Origin: Cyathus striatus
Lineage: Eukaryota; Basidiomycota; Agaricomycetes; Agaricales; Nidulariaceae
Assembly: GCA_025738555.1 (NCBI GenBank)
Contig: JAOVFP010000020.1
Location: forward strand, 434,001-498,000
Direction of reading: 5' to 3'
DNA: 64,000 bases
How positions within the stretch are numbered: the first letter of the stretch is position 1; each line of letters starts with the position of its first letter. Position numbers and translations under genes: made by a program. The notes below the pieces were generated by a model, which was given only the letters and a program-made list of their open reading frames with translations, did no database searches and was not told the DNA's origin. This document shows, one piece after another, positions 10,216 to 21,979 of the stretch.

Positions 10216-12442
10216 CTAACCGCTCTTATCAGCTGAAACATCCGTTTTGAACAAGCTCACACCCTTGAACCCCAGCCCCGTTGGCGGCGCTCTCAATTGG
10301 AGCGGTGACGGTGGCGCACCAATCCCACTTCCCAGCTGCAACTGCATATGCGTACTCGCGGGCGATGGCATGGGTGGCGATGGGAATCTTGGAGAGCAAG
10401 CCACTTTCAAACCAGGCGCAGAGGGCGGCGGCGGTGGCGGTGGTACACTATTCTCTTCAGGGAGAAACGACCCCGACGAGTCTGGGCACCAGGAATGTCG
10501 ATGCTGTGGCTTCCTTCCTTTGCGTACCCCCATATCAGCCGCATTCCGGATCGACCGGTAGTCAGTGATGATAGACCCCCCTCCACTAGTACTACTTGCT
10601 TCGGATGGCGGCCGTGAGCGACGAATCGTTCGAGGAGCTTGGGGTGTCGAGGAGAAGGAGGAGACATCGGATGCGGATGATGACGCTGAGGGAGAGGTGG
10701 GCGCGCTCTCGGCCTCACCTGACCCATCGCCTGAGGTGGTGCTACCGCTCGTGGAGCTATGATCCAGACCATCCATTCCTAGCGTTGGCAGTGCGAGAGG
10801 GAATGAGCCCTGGTAAGGAATCAACGACGGGGGGTATTCATTCAACGGGTATGCAGGCACGTATGTATCAGGATGTTGCAAGGGGGTGGAGGGAGGCGGT
10901 TGCGAGACAAGAGATGATTCCAGGTGAAGCTTGCGGCCCTTCCAGATTTCTAGGTTGAGCTGACAGCAAGTGAAGAATTTCCTCATTCCTTCAGAAGAGG
11001 TGGATTAGTATGAGATTAGAAAACGAGAACAATTCCTGTACTCACGTGGCACGGCACGAACCATAAGTTCCAACAAGGGACAGACATACGCTGTAGAAAA
11101 GGAGACTTGGCCCTTTGCAAGGCTCAAGGGCCCGTCGCAGACAGGCATAGTCTGGTCGATGGCGAGCTCCTTCTCCAGCTGAGCCTGGCAAGCCCATTCA
11201 CTACCCAGCGCGTCTGCCCAGTATGCGGCAATTTCAAAGGGGCGGGACTGAGATAGACAGAAAGTTAGTGAGTATCACACCATAACAAGATCACGCACAG
11301 GATTGCTAATGTCGGCGCACTTTAGCATGGCCTGACAGATGGCAATCTTTCTCATAAGAACGGGACCTTGCTCGCGATCGGTATCCCTGATGAGGCATTC
11401 AAAGCCTTGCATGAAGTCGAGGTGTGCGCTCATGTCGGTGGCCATAATGGTGGACCAGAGAAGTTTACGGAAGGCGTAGTCGTCAAGGAGGTGGCCGAGG
11501 CCGTGTGTGCGCATAAGAAGGAGAAGGAATTGACAGTGCATCTGCTCAAGGGCTGACTTGCCCTCAAATACAAGGGAAAGGCGTGAGGATGCATTCTTCT
11601 GGAAGGATGTCAGAATAAAGGGGAGAGAAGCGAGAAGTGGGGGGAGGGACGAACCATGAAGGCGTTGGTGACACCAGGGTGGCCTACATCGTGGCCTATG
11701 GCGGCAATATAGAGGGCAAAAATATCACGCAGGGTGAGGGAGGTGATGAGCATGCCTGGGGCGTCAAATCGGAGGCTGGATGACCAGGGGCCAGAGGCAT
11801 AGTTGAGGATGGTAAGTGGGGGAACGACGCCTGCGGCCTGGAGGTAAGAATGAATGGCTTGCAGGACGTCGAGGGCATGGTGGAAGTTGTGATATTTGTT
11901 GTCACGGTAGAGGCGGCGAAGGTGGTGGATGAAGGGGGCCAATTGGGCTGGAGGGGGATGAATAGGGAGAAGCGCTGGGGAGAAAAGAAGACAGACCGAG
12001 GGAAACACCGACGGCGGCCTGCATACCGTCGATACGGAAGATGGCCTCGAAGATGAGGAGGGTGGCAGCGACGTCATTGTCGTGGAGGCTTGATGGCTGG
12101 AAGCTCCAGGAGTCGAGAATGGAGATGAGGTGGTTGCGGGCGGCGGGGTCGAGGGGTGGTGGCACGGTATAGGGAGTGAGGGGAGGAGGGTGGAGGAGAG
12201 AAGGGGGATATGCGTCGTTGATGGAGTTGAGGAGGTGAGTGTACATGTCGCTGAGGAGCTCTGCAAAGGCGGGGCTGGGAGGGGTGGGTGAGCTGGGGTG
12301 GGAGAGAGAACAAGGGCACGTACTAGAGGTCGCCGTCGCCGTCACCGGTGGCGAGCCAGCCCTGCCCATAGCCGCCGCCGCCAGTGGCAAGATAGAGACC
12401 GCCAATGTCCGCGCTTCTTCGGCGCCAGTTGGGATGGCACAT
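10216..12442 (-). CDS. PDE2: Class I 3',5'-cyclic nucleotide (cAMP) phosphodiesterase
   Basis: The start chosen is ATG 12442, giving MCHPNWRRRSADIGGLYLAT; the first intron is 12275-12323. The catalytic domain carries the metal-binding signature of class I PDEases: RDNKYHNFHHALDVLQ, then IAAIGHDVGHPGVTN (the H-D-x2-H-x4-N motif). The later helices TDMSAHLDFMQGFE, CADISNPSRPFEIAAYWADAL and MPVCDGPLSLAKGQVSF follow, and the catalytic part ends near EGMRKFFTCCQLNLEIWKG. At least five short introns interrupt it, and splicing restores the motifs. The enzyme hydrolyses cAMP to AMP and so dampens PKA signalling. The nearest known role is that of yeast high-affinity Pde2. About 230 residues after the catalytic domain form a Pro/Ser/Gly-rich tail with poly-Pro runs, ending at TAG 10216-10218; this tail is not part of the fold and may be regulatory. 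Confidence 0.9.
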
Positions 12443-13514
12443 GGTTGTTGAGGAGGAGAGAGACGACGAGGAGCACCGATGGGAAGTAAATCAAATGATT
12501 GTTATATACAACGGACAACATCCCATCACCACAGATCGTGGATGCCACGAGACACAGACCCCAGTCACCCCCTCCGGGGTCCACCACTACAAAATATATT
12601 ATTCCTTTGTTTCCGCGGATTCCCTTTCTTTTCATCTTTATTTCCATTATCATTCACCACAATCAGAGCCACCCACTCCTATTGTATTCTACCGTCCAAC
12701 CCTCCACCGTGCCCAGTGCCGTAACCCCACCTCTCTCTAATAGGTCTAGTCCGATTCCATTGGCTCGCACTGTGCATCAGATCGCCAGACCCTCCCCATC
12801 CCTCCTGCTCCCTCCCACTTGCACTGGGAACCAACATCCGGATTTATCGCCTTCCAGTCTACAACCACACGTGTATCAATAAGGGCATCCTTCCCAGTTT
12901 ATTTTCATTCATGAATTTATCGAGTGGAGATAAAAACGAGGTCCAATCCCGAATCGGCTATTAACCTATGCCACCTACAGGACGCCGATGGTAGCTACCC
13001 TTGCGTCTATTTCTCCGCTGCCGACTCGGTATGCATTGATACTCGCATTATCAAGTATTTTTATCCTCCCCGGTCAATTAACAGACATGAGATATGTATT
13101 TTGATGCTTGGAGACAGGGACAGCATGCGTCTTGACAGACAGGATCATCTTAAGTGCAAGAAATAGACTTTTCGCAGTCCCGACTTGGAAATGATAGCCC
13201 AATGTTGTACCACTGCTGAATAACCCTTTCAGATAAGCAAAGAAAAAATGTGCACTTGCGGATGTTATCTTTCGGTTGAGAGTTATTTTCGAAGTCTACA
13301 ACCTTGGCTAGCTAGAATAATAATACCGATGTATAAGAATTGAAAGTTGACGTTGAGCCCCTGGATATTTTTATATCTGCGACCTTATCTTTTCGCCATT
13401 TGTTAGTTATAAGAGCCTTATCTGCGGGGTTCTAGGTAACTTTGTTTCCTGATGATGGCGGGAAGGATTTTCAAGTACTTATCCTAAGTGATCATCATAT
13501 CACTTTCAATACAG
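12443..13514. other. Upstream region of the phosphodiesterase gene, no gene seen
   Basis: This region presumably holds the promoter and 5' leader of the minus-strand phosphodiesterase gene. The first 400 bp are rich in C and T on the plus strand. Short plus frames around 12405-12880 are proline-rich shadows without motifs. No repeat stands out. Confidence 0.45.
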
Positions 13515-13964
13515 TATGGTGTGAATCACTTAGTCACCACAACTTTTGTACAAGGAAAAGTCACTTGATATTTCTCATGCAAAATAACCCCATTTTCTTA
13601 TTCCTCTTGTAAAAATGCTTGTTTTGATGAACTGAATAATTCTACTAAACAGTTTGTCAAAATTCCCAAAACTGAGCGAGTTATATTTTTCACACATTCC
13701 AGATTTTGCCGAATTACCATATCGGGAAGGTAATTACTATAAATAGACATGGTTAGTCATCATTCTTATGCTTCAAATTTGTGAAGGAAGCTAGCATTTC
13801 ACCTTACAATCTACTCTTTTGATGAAGTATCAATATCATACAGATATAATATACTCTTAAACCTTCAAAAAGATGAACAAAATTGGCCCAAAAATTTCAA
13901 AAAATTTCGTGGCCCAATTTTGCCGCTGTACAAAACTAGTGGTGACTAAGCGATCCGCACCATA
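13515..13964. mobile_element. 446-bp MITE with TA target-site duplication
   Basis: The element 13517-13962 is bounded by TA at 13515-13516 and 13963-13964. The inverted ends are about 38 bp long with six or seven mismatches; the outer part reads TGGTGYGRATCRCTTAGTC on each side. The inside is AT-rich, lacks coding capacity, and near the right end carries a hairpin built on CAAAATTGG / CCAATTTTG (about 13878-13922). TA duplication points to a Tc1/mariner-like origin. Its ends differ from those of the two elements at 6.9-8.3 kb. Confidence 0.75.
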
Positions 13965-16900
13965 GAGTCCTTGTCAATCTTTAAAAATAACTCGTTTACA
14001 TAAAACCGCTGAGAACACTGGAAGCCCCCCATCTTGGTCAAATCTTGGTAAACAAATTTCGACACAAACAAAAGAAACTCCTTCGGACTCCCTCCTGGCC
14101 ACTGGAATCTGTATCAGTGGCGCATTATCAATGGGGTTCAGCCGCCTCACGCAGCTTGACAAAGTGGTATCGTGGGAATGAATCAATTCCTTTCATGGAC
14201 ATTGGGTGTCGGTGCGCTTAGGTATCGGCTGGAAGTCTGGAACCGTTCAAATGGAAATAATAAACTGTGTCGATTGCTTGAATTGTGCAGTTCATTGAAC
14301 ATCTGCATTAAAAGGCCAGAGGAAACAATACGATTCTATCTTCTCCGGGTGACGACAACCGCTGAAAAGGCCGACTATTGCTGCCTAGAATGCCGTCATA
14401 CATGTTTCATCGCAGGGAGATTAAAGGCAGCAACTTGCTGATAATTTTAGCAATGCCTTCGAAGCGAGACTGAGATCCCCGCTTCGTGAGAAACGGTTGA
14501 TATAGTTTTCTCTCAAAGTGCACATAGTACATGCAATAAATGTTCAGGCTCATTTTATTAACTGATCATTAACTGAATTAACGGGTCCGTGTACGGTACT
14601 GGTGTTGAATAATAATAATAAGTAAATGTGAAATACAAGACCAGTGATCGAGACGTCCGCTTCATGCGAATACTCGCCCCTAGATCGAACTTCCACGTCA
14701 AAGCTATGTCTAGCTATATACACAAGTGTACGCGGTATTGATTTCTATGATGCGGACATACTACTCCCTAAATCCGGCGAAGACTTCATTTCCACTGGGG
14801 CCCACCATATTGGCTGAGGCCTGAGGTCTCGCGCCCCGCTCCTCCTGAGTAAAAAAAAAACTCCTTTCGAGGTTTCAAAATGTTCATTTGAGGTTCTAGT
14901 GGGACTAAAATGGATCAACGCATGTGAACGGCGGACTGAAGTAGAATTGGGAAGTGAGACACTGGAGTCATGAGCAGAAAGGGAACATCAATGGTCTCGT
15001 CCGAGGAGAAACACGGAGATCAGAGGGGGCGGTTTAGGCCTTTCCGGAATCGGGACCGTCGACAAAAATAAGAGATGGGGATGTTGTTATAATATTTGCA
15101 CAGCGATTAGATTACTTTGGACTAGCACGGTGTGACTCTGGAGACCGTAGGTCAACAGTTGCCAAGGCCTGTGAGTAATCGGCAGTACACGGAGGACCGG
15201 TGCGAGGATCCGAGAGCAGATATCAAGCCTACGGGAAAGCCATGTTCAAAGCAGGCTAGGCGAAGTATATCCAGTAAGCAAGGACAGGACAGGACAAGAG
15301 TCCGTTCGGAGCAAAGCTATTTCGAGAACTAAATATTCGGTCGGAGATTTTCAGCATGACTATTGTGTTATGTGACCATAAAACTGAAATGTTTCTCTTA
15401 CTTTTCTCAACTGGGCAGTTAAAATGCCGTGTCAGAGCGAGGAACTTAAGGAGACTAGTATAAAAGCATGCCCGAAGCTTCTACTAGCATGTAGCAATAT
15501 TTCACAACGTTTGTAGTTTCCTGGAATTGTCAGCTGAGTCATTTATATCCAAAAGTAATTGGTTTTAAATTGTTGACGATCAACCCATCACTGCTTGACC
15601 ATGGATCTTCTTTACCATTTTAGGCACTCTTCGCCACTTCCCTTATCGATGCAGCTACCTGAATTCCGCTTGAAATACATACCGGCAGTTACACATGTGA
15701 AGCTTATGAAAGATTGGGAGGATATCATGATTGCGTTTTGACTTTGAGCGCATACTATCCGCGGAACAATAATTGTAACAATCATGAGTCCAACTTGAAT
15801 ATAGCTCGGCTGAAAAAGTGTACAGCACGAACAGTAGAAATGTACCAAGAACTTTTTCCCGGATTGTATTATATGATACTTGTCAAAAATATGAGAGCCA
15901 AAGATTGAGCCAACGTACTAGTTGGTTTCCTAGTGGGGAATCACAGAGCTTAGGCCAAGCCCACCTAATAAGTGAGTACATAATAAGTATATGAAGCATG
16001 AAGATTTTTTAAATTGTTTCAAGAGTAACGAAAACGAGACTCTTGTGGCCAGAGGAGTGGCAACGGTCTAGCGTAGGATAGGAGTAAATACTATATCCAT
16101 GATTTGGAGGAGAAACTTATACTTAGTATGCACCATCAAGCCACAAGAACCAGACGGCATTCATACGTACAATAAGATGATGCTATTTGAGACGTCCTTT
16201 AAAGATGAGGTCATGTCAATGTGGTTTCCGCGATTAATTTACCGATTAATCGTAGGCAACCCCCTTATTCTCCGAGGGCAGAGGCTTGTCAATGATACTT
16301 GTCAAGTTAATTAGCTCAAAAACGAACAGGAGCTAATAAAAAAAGGACACACTAACTATGTTACTCATACGTCGTCACTGGCAGAACACCCCCAGGCTTT
16401 GACTGGGGATACCATCTGGAAGCCAAGTCGATAGCATTTCAATAAGCACGCATGAGGCTGAGTGTTTGATTTCCCAAATTGCGGTTTCGCCGACGTTTCC
16501 TTCCTCACAATTCCTCAGGGGAAGTTGGGAATAAACGCAGGTCACGCATTGACAATGATCGTACTAATAAATATGGCGTCATTTTTTTTTATAACTGTGT
16601 CCGAGAAAAGTCATTCTTAGACAATCATAGTAGGAAAGAGGAAAACAACAACGGCCCAAAACTTTTTTTGTAAAACTTTTCGAACGACGATATAACATAG
16701 AACTCACAAATAAAAATGGCTGATCCCAACTTCGAAGACCATTCCTATTCAGCTCCATAGCTTAACACGTTCCCTTCGGCCTGCCAAATTTGCCGGAAAC
16801 ATTAGTATGCACAGCTGAATAGAGCAGGAATAGAAGATGAAAGATTTGGTCCACCGTTCTTAGCGCTTTGGAATATAAGTAAAGGAATTGAATTCGAACC

Positions 16901-19900
16901 GCAAGGCTGATATTCCGAATGCATCTCGCAAATACGATTATACTTATAAGTGAAGTTGGCAGATAACTGAGAAGCAAAGAGTTCTTGAATAATGGTTGGT
17001 ATGCGTCGTGGGCACTGTTGAGTAAATTAATTCCAGCAGATGAGAACCCGCAATAAAAGCTCAGTAGATCATGAGGTGAATTTGAGGTGAATAGGTCAAG
17101 TTTAAGTTGTTTCAATATTCGCAAGGATCATGCTTGTGTAATATATTAATAATCATGCACATGGTGTAATCCAGACTTCCGAAGGATACCGGCAAGCATT
17201 GAAATATTGAACTCTTGAAACAATCTTTAAATTTGAAAAATTGAAACCTCTCCAAGTTTCCAATTGTAATATTAAATCTTGAATTCAATAGTATTTAGTA
17301 CTGTATTGACCTCATCCAGTGTACCTTGCACTCTAGCTCGAATCTAGTATTTGGAAATACCTGGCCAGCCCTGAAGTGCCCACATGGTACGTCGAGGTCA
17401 ACTTCGAAGCAAATCAAAAATGGCTGTCCATACTGTATGTACTCAACTTAGACACCCTCCCTGTTTTATATTTTTCCTGTGAACTCGGATCTTATTACTT
17501 TTAGTACGGTGGAACTCTTCCAATCCGAACGTCCCAATGTTCACTTATATGTAACACAAAGAGCTACTGCAAAACAATGGTACGTGACAATATACGTTCA
17601 ATAATCATCTATATATACTTTCTGTACATTAGATTGATAAATTTCGAATATACTTATATTAGGATAACATAAGTTAGTTATATCAGGCAGACGCAAGGAG
17701 GTATCGCAAGTAAATATTGCTGTCGGAGGTTCTCTGGTCCCAATATTCCACGTACATATATGTAATGCAGTAGTTCGTTAGCAAATGTCAATTACCCAAC
17801 ATTTACCATTGAACACATATGGAGTTCATACTTCATCACCATAACTCTCACCTTTTTGTCTACAAACCAAATTCCTGAGGGATTAAGACATTTTAAATTT
17901 TAAGTAACTTAGTGGCACATGAAATACATTGGACTTATTGTGCATTTCCACCTGGAATAGCAGTGGGGAATTCCAAGAGTCGACGCAATCACTTGATTTG
18001 TGAATATTGCTAGCGCCTGATCTCGAGCCTTCGGAACCTACGAGCTTTTATATCACAGCAGTTAGAAGACCAAGCGATCATGTCATAACATGTATACTGC
18101 TAGGTGAAGAAATTGATACGGGCGGGTATGGGGAAGGATGCTTACCTTAGCTACCCAGAGACTCTCTTTCAACACTGGCATCCCAGCTTGTGGGCATTTT
18201 CGTAGTCTAGTTTAACTTGCTCTCTACTCTGAATTCATGTTATAGCTTACGAAGTGCGGATAGCAGTTATGGGACGTACAAGTAAATCGAATATCTCGCC
18301 ATGCGAGAAGAATCTTAATATTATAATTCCAAACAACACCCTTACTGTTACTTCTTCCACAGATAGTTTTGGAACAATAGTTTAATGTTATGACAGAAGG
18401 GATATGATTTCACTGTAAAAAAAATCCACAAGATTCCAATTCAGAATGATTTGCTCCAGATAGTAAAGTTGCTGCACGAACCACAATGAATTGAATAGTT
18501 ATGGCAGCTTCACTTTGAACCCAGAGATGTGAATTCGTAGCACACACCCCCGGTGTGACTCGTAACTCTATTATTACAGGCTTTATGAGCTCGGGTAGCA
18601 ATTGCTGCGGGAGTGACTGCGGCTTGTGAATACCACTCGTAGTTTGCTTCATCTTCTAACCAGTGGTAATAATCCACGTGTTTGCCAAGTTTTAAGTATT
18701 TGCAGATATAATGGCTTGTAGAACGCTAACAAAAGACCATCCGCCTACAGAAACCATAGAAAGATGCGCCGGAAGTGAGCCATAAAGATTAGCAAGGGTT
18801 TTCTTCGGACGATGAATTAGCAAGTTAACGATAACAATGAAGCCAGAGGTAAGGTGCTTCTAAGAACCATATCATTTCATGTACAATAGTGACTTTCAGG
18901 TTCCGTACCTTCGAATTCCAAATTCTCAGGCTAATGCCGGTTACAGGAGGACAAAATTTCAACCGAAGCATAACTGTCCAAGCTATTGGATAGGATCAAA
19001 CTGGGGCTGATGAATCCTGCTCAGTGCTGTATAGTGCCAGGAACAAAGGTCCCGAAATGCTACCATGAGTACCCTTGAAGTTCTGTATCACAGAACGCCC
19101 ATAGTAGAGTATACAGGCAACAGCTACGGACTGATAGATTGAGGTGGCAGTACGAGAGCACACGTACAGATCCTCGTGCTCATACAGGTAATACGAAATG
19201 CCACATGCCCAGTTCCTTTGATTTGCACAGACTCTTGATGAAGTTCTCGCACATCATTATGCCGTTCTTCCTTGTGGACTTGGAAATCAGCGAGAGGTTG
19301 GTAGCAGCTCGAAGCCCAGTTCCACGAGGTCACTCATCAACCTGAACTGGCTCGCACAGATTACAGATAGGACCTTTCACGAGACCATGCGCCATTGCTC
19401 ATAACTGGTAGAATCCAAGAAGCAGATTGTCCAAGTCCAAACAGTGCCTTATGGGTTTAACCCTTCGAGGGTAAAAGACTAGGATAGTTCAATATATGGG
19501 GCTACAAGACGCTGCCATCTTCGAATTCTGATCTTGCTTGTAGCCTGAAACACTATGTTATAATCATTTAGAACTGCTGTCAAAAAAATTAAAACGAAAA
19601 GGAAGAATTGCGAACTGAAGCTTGCGAATGGGGTACCGTGAATGCTGCATTGAATTTGAGGTTTCGCTGAGTTGATAAGGGTGAGAAAGACTATTCAGAA
19701 AACAGCATCGGTATTGAAAATAATACCTTCGTGAACTTTTCGGTGGTATCTACTATGTAGTGTAAAACATTCCTGAGGACGTAGGTCTGGGGTAATTTTA
19801 GGAAGTAAACCTTCAGCAAACCACAAGCCTTTGAAAATTTGATAGCTTGTCATCGGTATCTTTCCCACGCTCTCCGAGGCCGTATACTTTTGGGGTAGAA

Positions 19901-21300
19901 ACTCAACTTCGTACTCAACTCTAAGATTCACTACCTTTCTTACATACTTGTTTATTTTATCTGTCTCCTCATGTTAGCGTGAGTATCATCAACTTCTCCG
20001 AACGCATGAAATTTACGGACGAGCTACAGATGCGGCGGATCCAGGAGCGTCTTCGACTTTCTTAACGTCGTTATGACACCCATTGACGGACCAATATGAA
20101 GGAAGCAGTGGTTTGTTTCTCTGATCATCAGGAAACAAACCTTTCTGAACTAGACTAAGAGCAGGCTTCAGTTAAATCCCCTATTATATAGTACGGCTTA
20201 ACGGGTCGGACTATTGCAGCTCAACCTTCACTACGAAAGACTTCTGTCAGCCTGGCAGTTCCGCTCTGAATAGAACACTCACATCACTCAAATGCCTACA
20301 TGGTTCGCCAGATCGCGCCAGATATGGCGGCGCACAAACGGACAAGAATGACTCATTTCATTCTTCTATCGCGAGCTACGTTTACAGCGCTCAAAAGAAT
20401 GTAGATTTAGCCGAACTGGAGCACTCCATCGGTCTGCTATACTACTTGCTGCCATCTCTCAAGTAGGCTCATTTAGTTCAAGCTGTCTATTATGTGGTTC
20501 GGTTGTACCTCAGATATCTAATCTCGGTCCCTTGCCGGCGTCCAAAAGTACTTTACTTATTGCATTTACGGCATATCCTGGTGGCACAAGATTCTCACTT
20601 GGTAGATCGATGCAGAAAATAGGCTACGATTGTACAGCATCGTCCGTTTTCTCGTCATTCATCATGAATACACAACCGCGGAGATGAACGAAACATCTCT
20701 GCATGCGTTCGAATGTGTTAAGGTGCTGCTGCCCAATAAACCCACCGGCGGATATTCCAGACAAAAGCCTTACTAGTAACTGGTGAAGACCGGTGAGTAT
20801 CTCATGGCCTTACGCAGTGCAGTCGCAAATCGAGGCTAACGACAACTCTACACCATCTTTAGTCGATTGTAGTTTGGTAAGGCTTCATATTCTCACATTT
20901 GTTCCGTTTTGCATGGCACTTGATTCAGACTCGAAATGTCGCCTTATGTCGCGTGCTCGGCAACATATCCAACTTAATTCGATGTGCAGACATTGCTTGA
21001 AATCCGCATCGGGACACTTGCCAACCAGATCGCAATATCGTTGGCGTTTACCTCAGAATGCCAACTAAAGGGCGACTAAGCTTTTTGTGAGCAAATCCCA
21101 AGAGGAGCATCAGACGGCGGCACACAAAATAACTCTCAAAAGGAGTCTTAGTAAAACCCGTCTACTTACAGTTTGCTGGAAATATTAAATAAACACAAAT
21201 GCATCGATGACCGGCGGCTCAAGGAAACCAAAGAAGTCGCCGAACCCGTAGCTGTCAGTATCGCTATGGTGGTGGCGGCAGAGGGGAGGAGGTTAGAGGT
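13965..21300. other. Gene-poor stretch, no supported gene
   Basis: More than 7 kb has no open frame above about 120 codons and no chain of short exons that I can join into a recognisable protein. Stops are frequent in all frames. Small inverted repeats occur (16231-16252, 20110-20141). The appearance fits old, mutated mobile-element or gene debris, but I could not name any family. Confidence 0.5.
20110..20141. repeat. 32-bp near-perfect inverted repeat
   Basis: The arms are GGTTTGTTTC (20110-20119) and GAAACAAACC (20132-20141). Between them CTGAT-C-ATCAG continues the symmetry, with a single T at 20120 unpaired. It would form a 15-bp hairpin or act as a dyad protein site. No gene lies next to it. 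Confidence 0.7.
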
Positions 21301-21312
21301 AAAGGAACAAAA

Positions 21313-21964
21313 ATGGAGAACTCCGATCGGTCCGGGATTAGATGTCTTGGTGGCCATGGGCCGCAGGGAGTAATGTCTCATACGTGTTGCTTTCTGGGAC
21401 GATATACGCAATCGATCGCGCTCAAAGGCCCCTCCGCTTCACCGCACTTGTTGGCATTCATAACATATCAGCATTCTCGCATTGAATTTAATCTCAATCC
21501 CGCCAATGAAGTCCTGCGTCCGCTGGTCGATACCGTCGCGTTGATTGCGTCTCGAAAGAACAACGTTCCTCAGCAAACTCGTAATTTTCCTTTCACCTTC
21601 TCCGAGTTTCAATCTGTAGGAGAATTCTTTCTTGAGAACAACCTTCCGGAAAGAGACATCGTTTCGAAGTTCTTCCATGTGGCCGTTGAACTTCCACTGG
21701 ACCCTGTGTCGATGGAATGGCTAAAGTACGTACCGCCATGGTAGGCATGAAACCAATGAGGCTTTACCGTTCACTTTATGATGAATGAATCAATGAAATG
21801 AAATCAGCATCCTGAACCTCGCAGGGTTTCACTGGGGGCTATACGAAGCATCGTTATTCATATAATTAAAGTCGAGCGGAAAAAGCTAGGTCATCTCCGT
21901 TTCGCCAATCTGAACTTGTCTTCTTGTATCAGGCAGGCGATAAACGGCTTTCTGCACCGACCAG
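21313..21964 (+). pseudogene. Coding-like relic of unknown family
   Basis: An open frame 21313-21744 has a protein-like middle (LLAFITYQHSRIEFNLNP; FPFTFSEFQSVGEFFLEN; RDIVSKFFHVAVELPLDP). Joining a donor at about 21726 (GTACGT) to an acceptor at about 21825 continues the frame with VSLGAIRSIVIHIIKVERKK to a stop near 21976. No start codon with good context and no partner exons are visible upstream. I do not recognise the family. It may be a gene fragment or chance. Confidence 0.25.
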
Positions 21965-21979
21965 TTTGTGATTTGTGAC

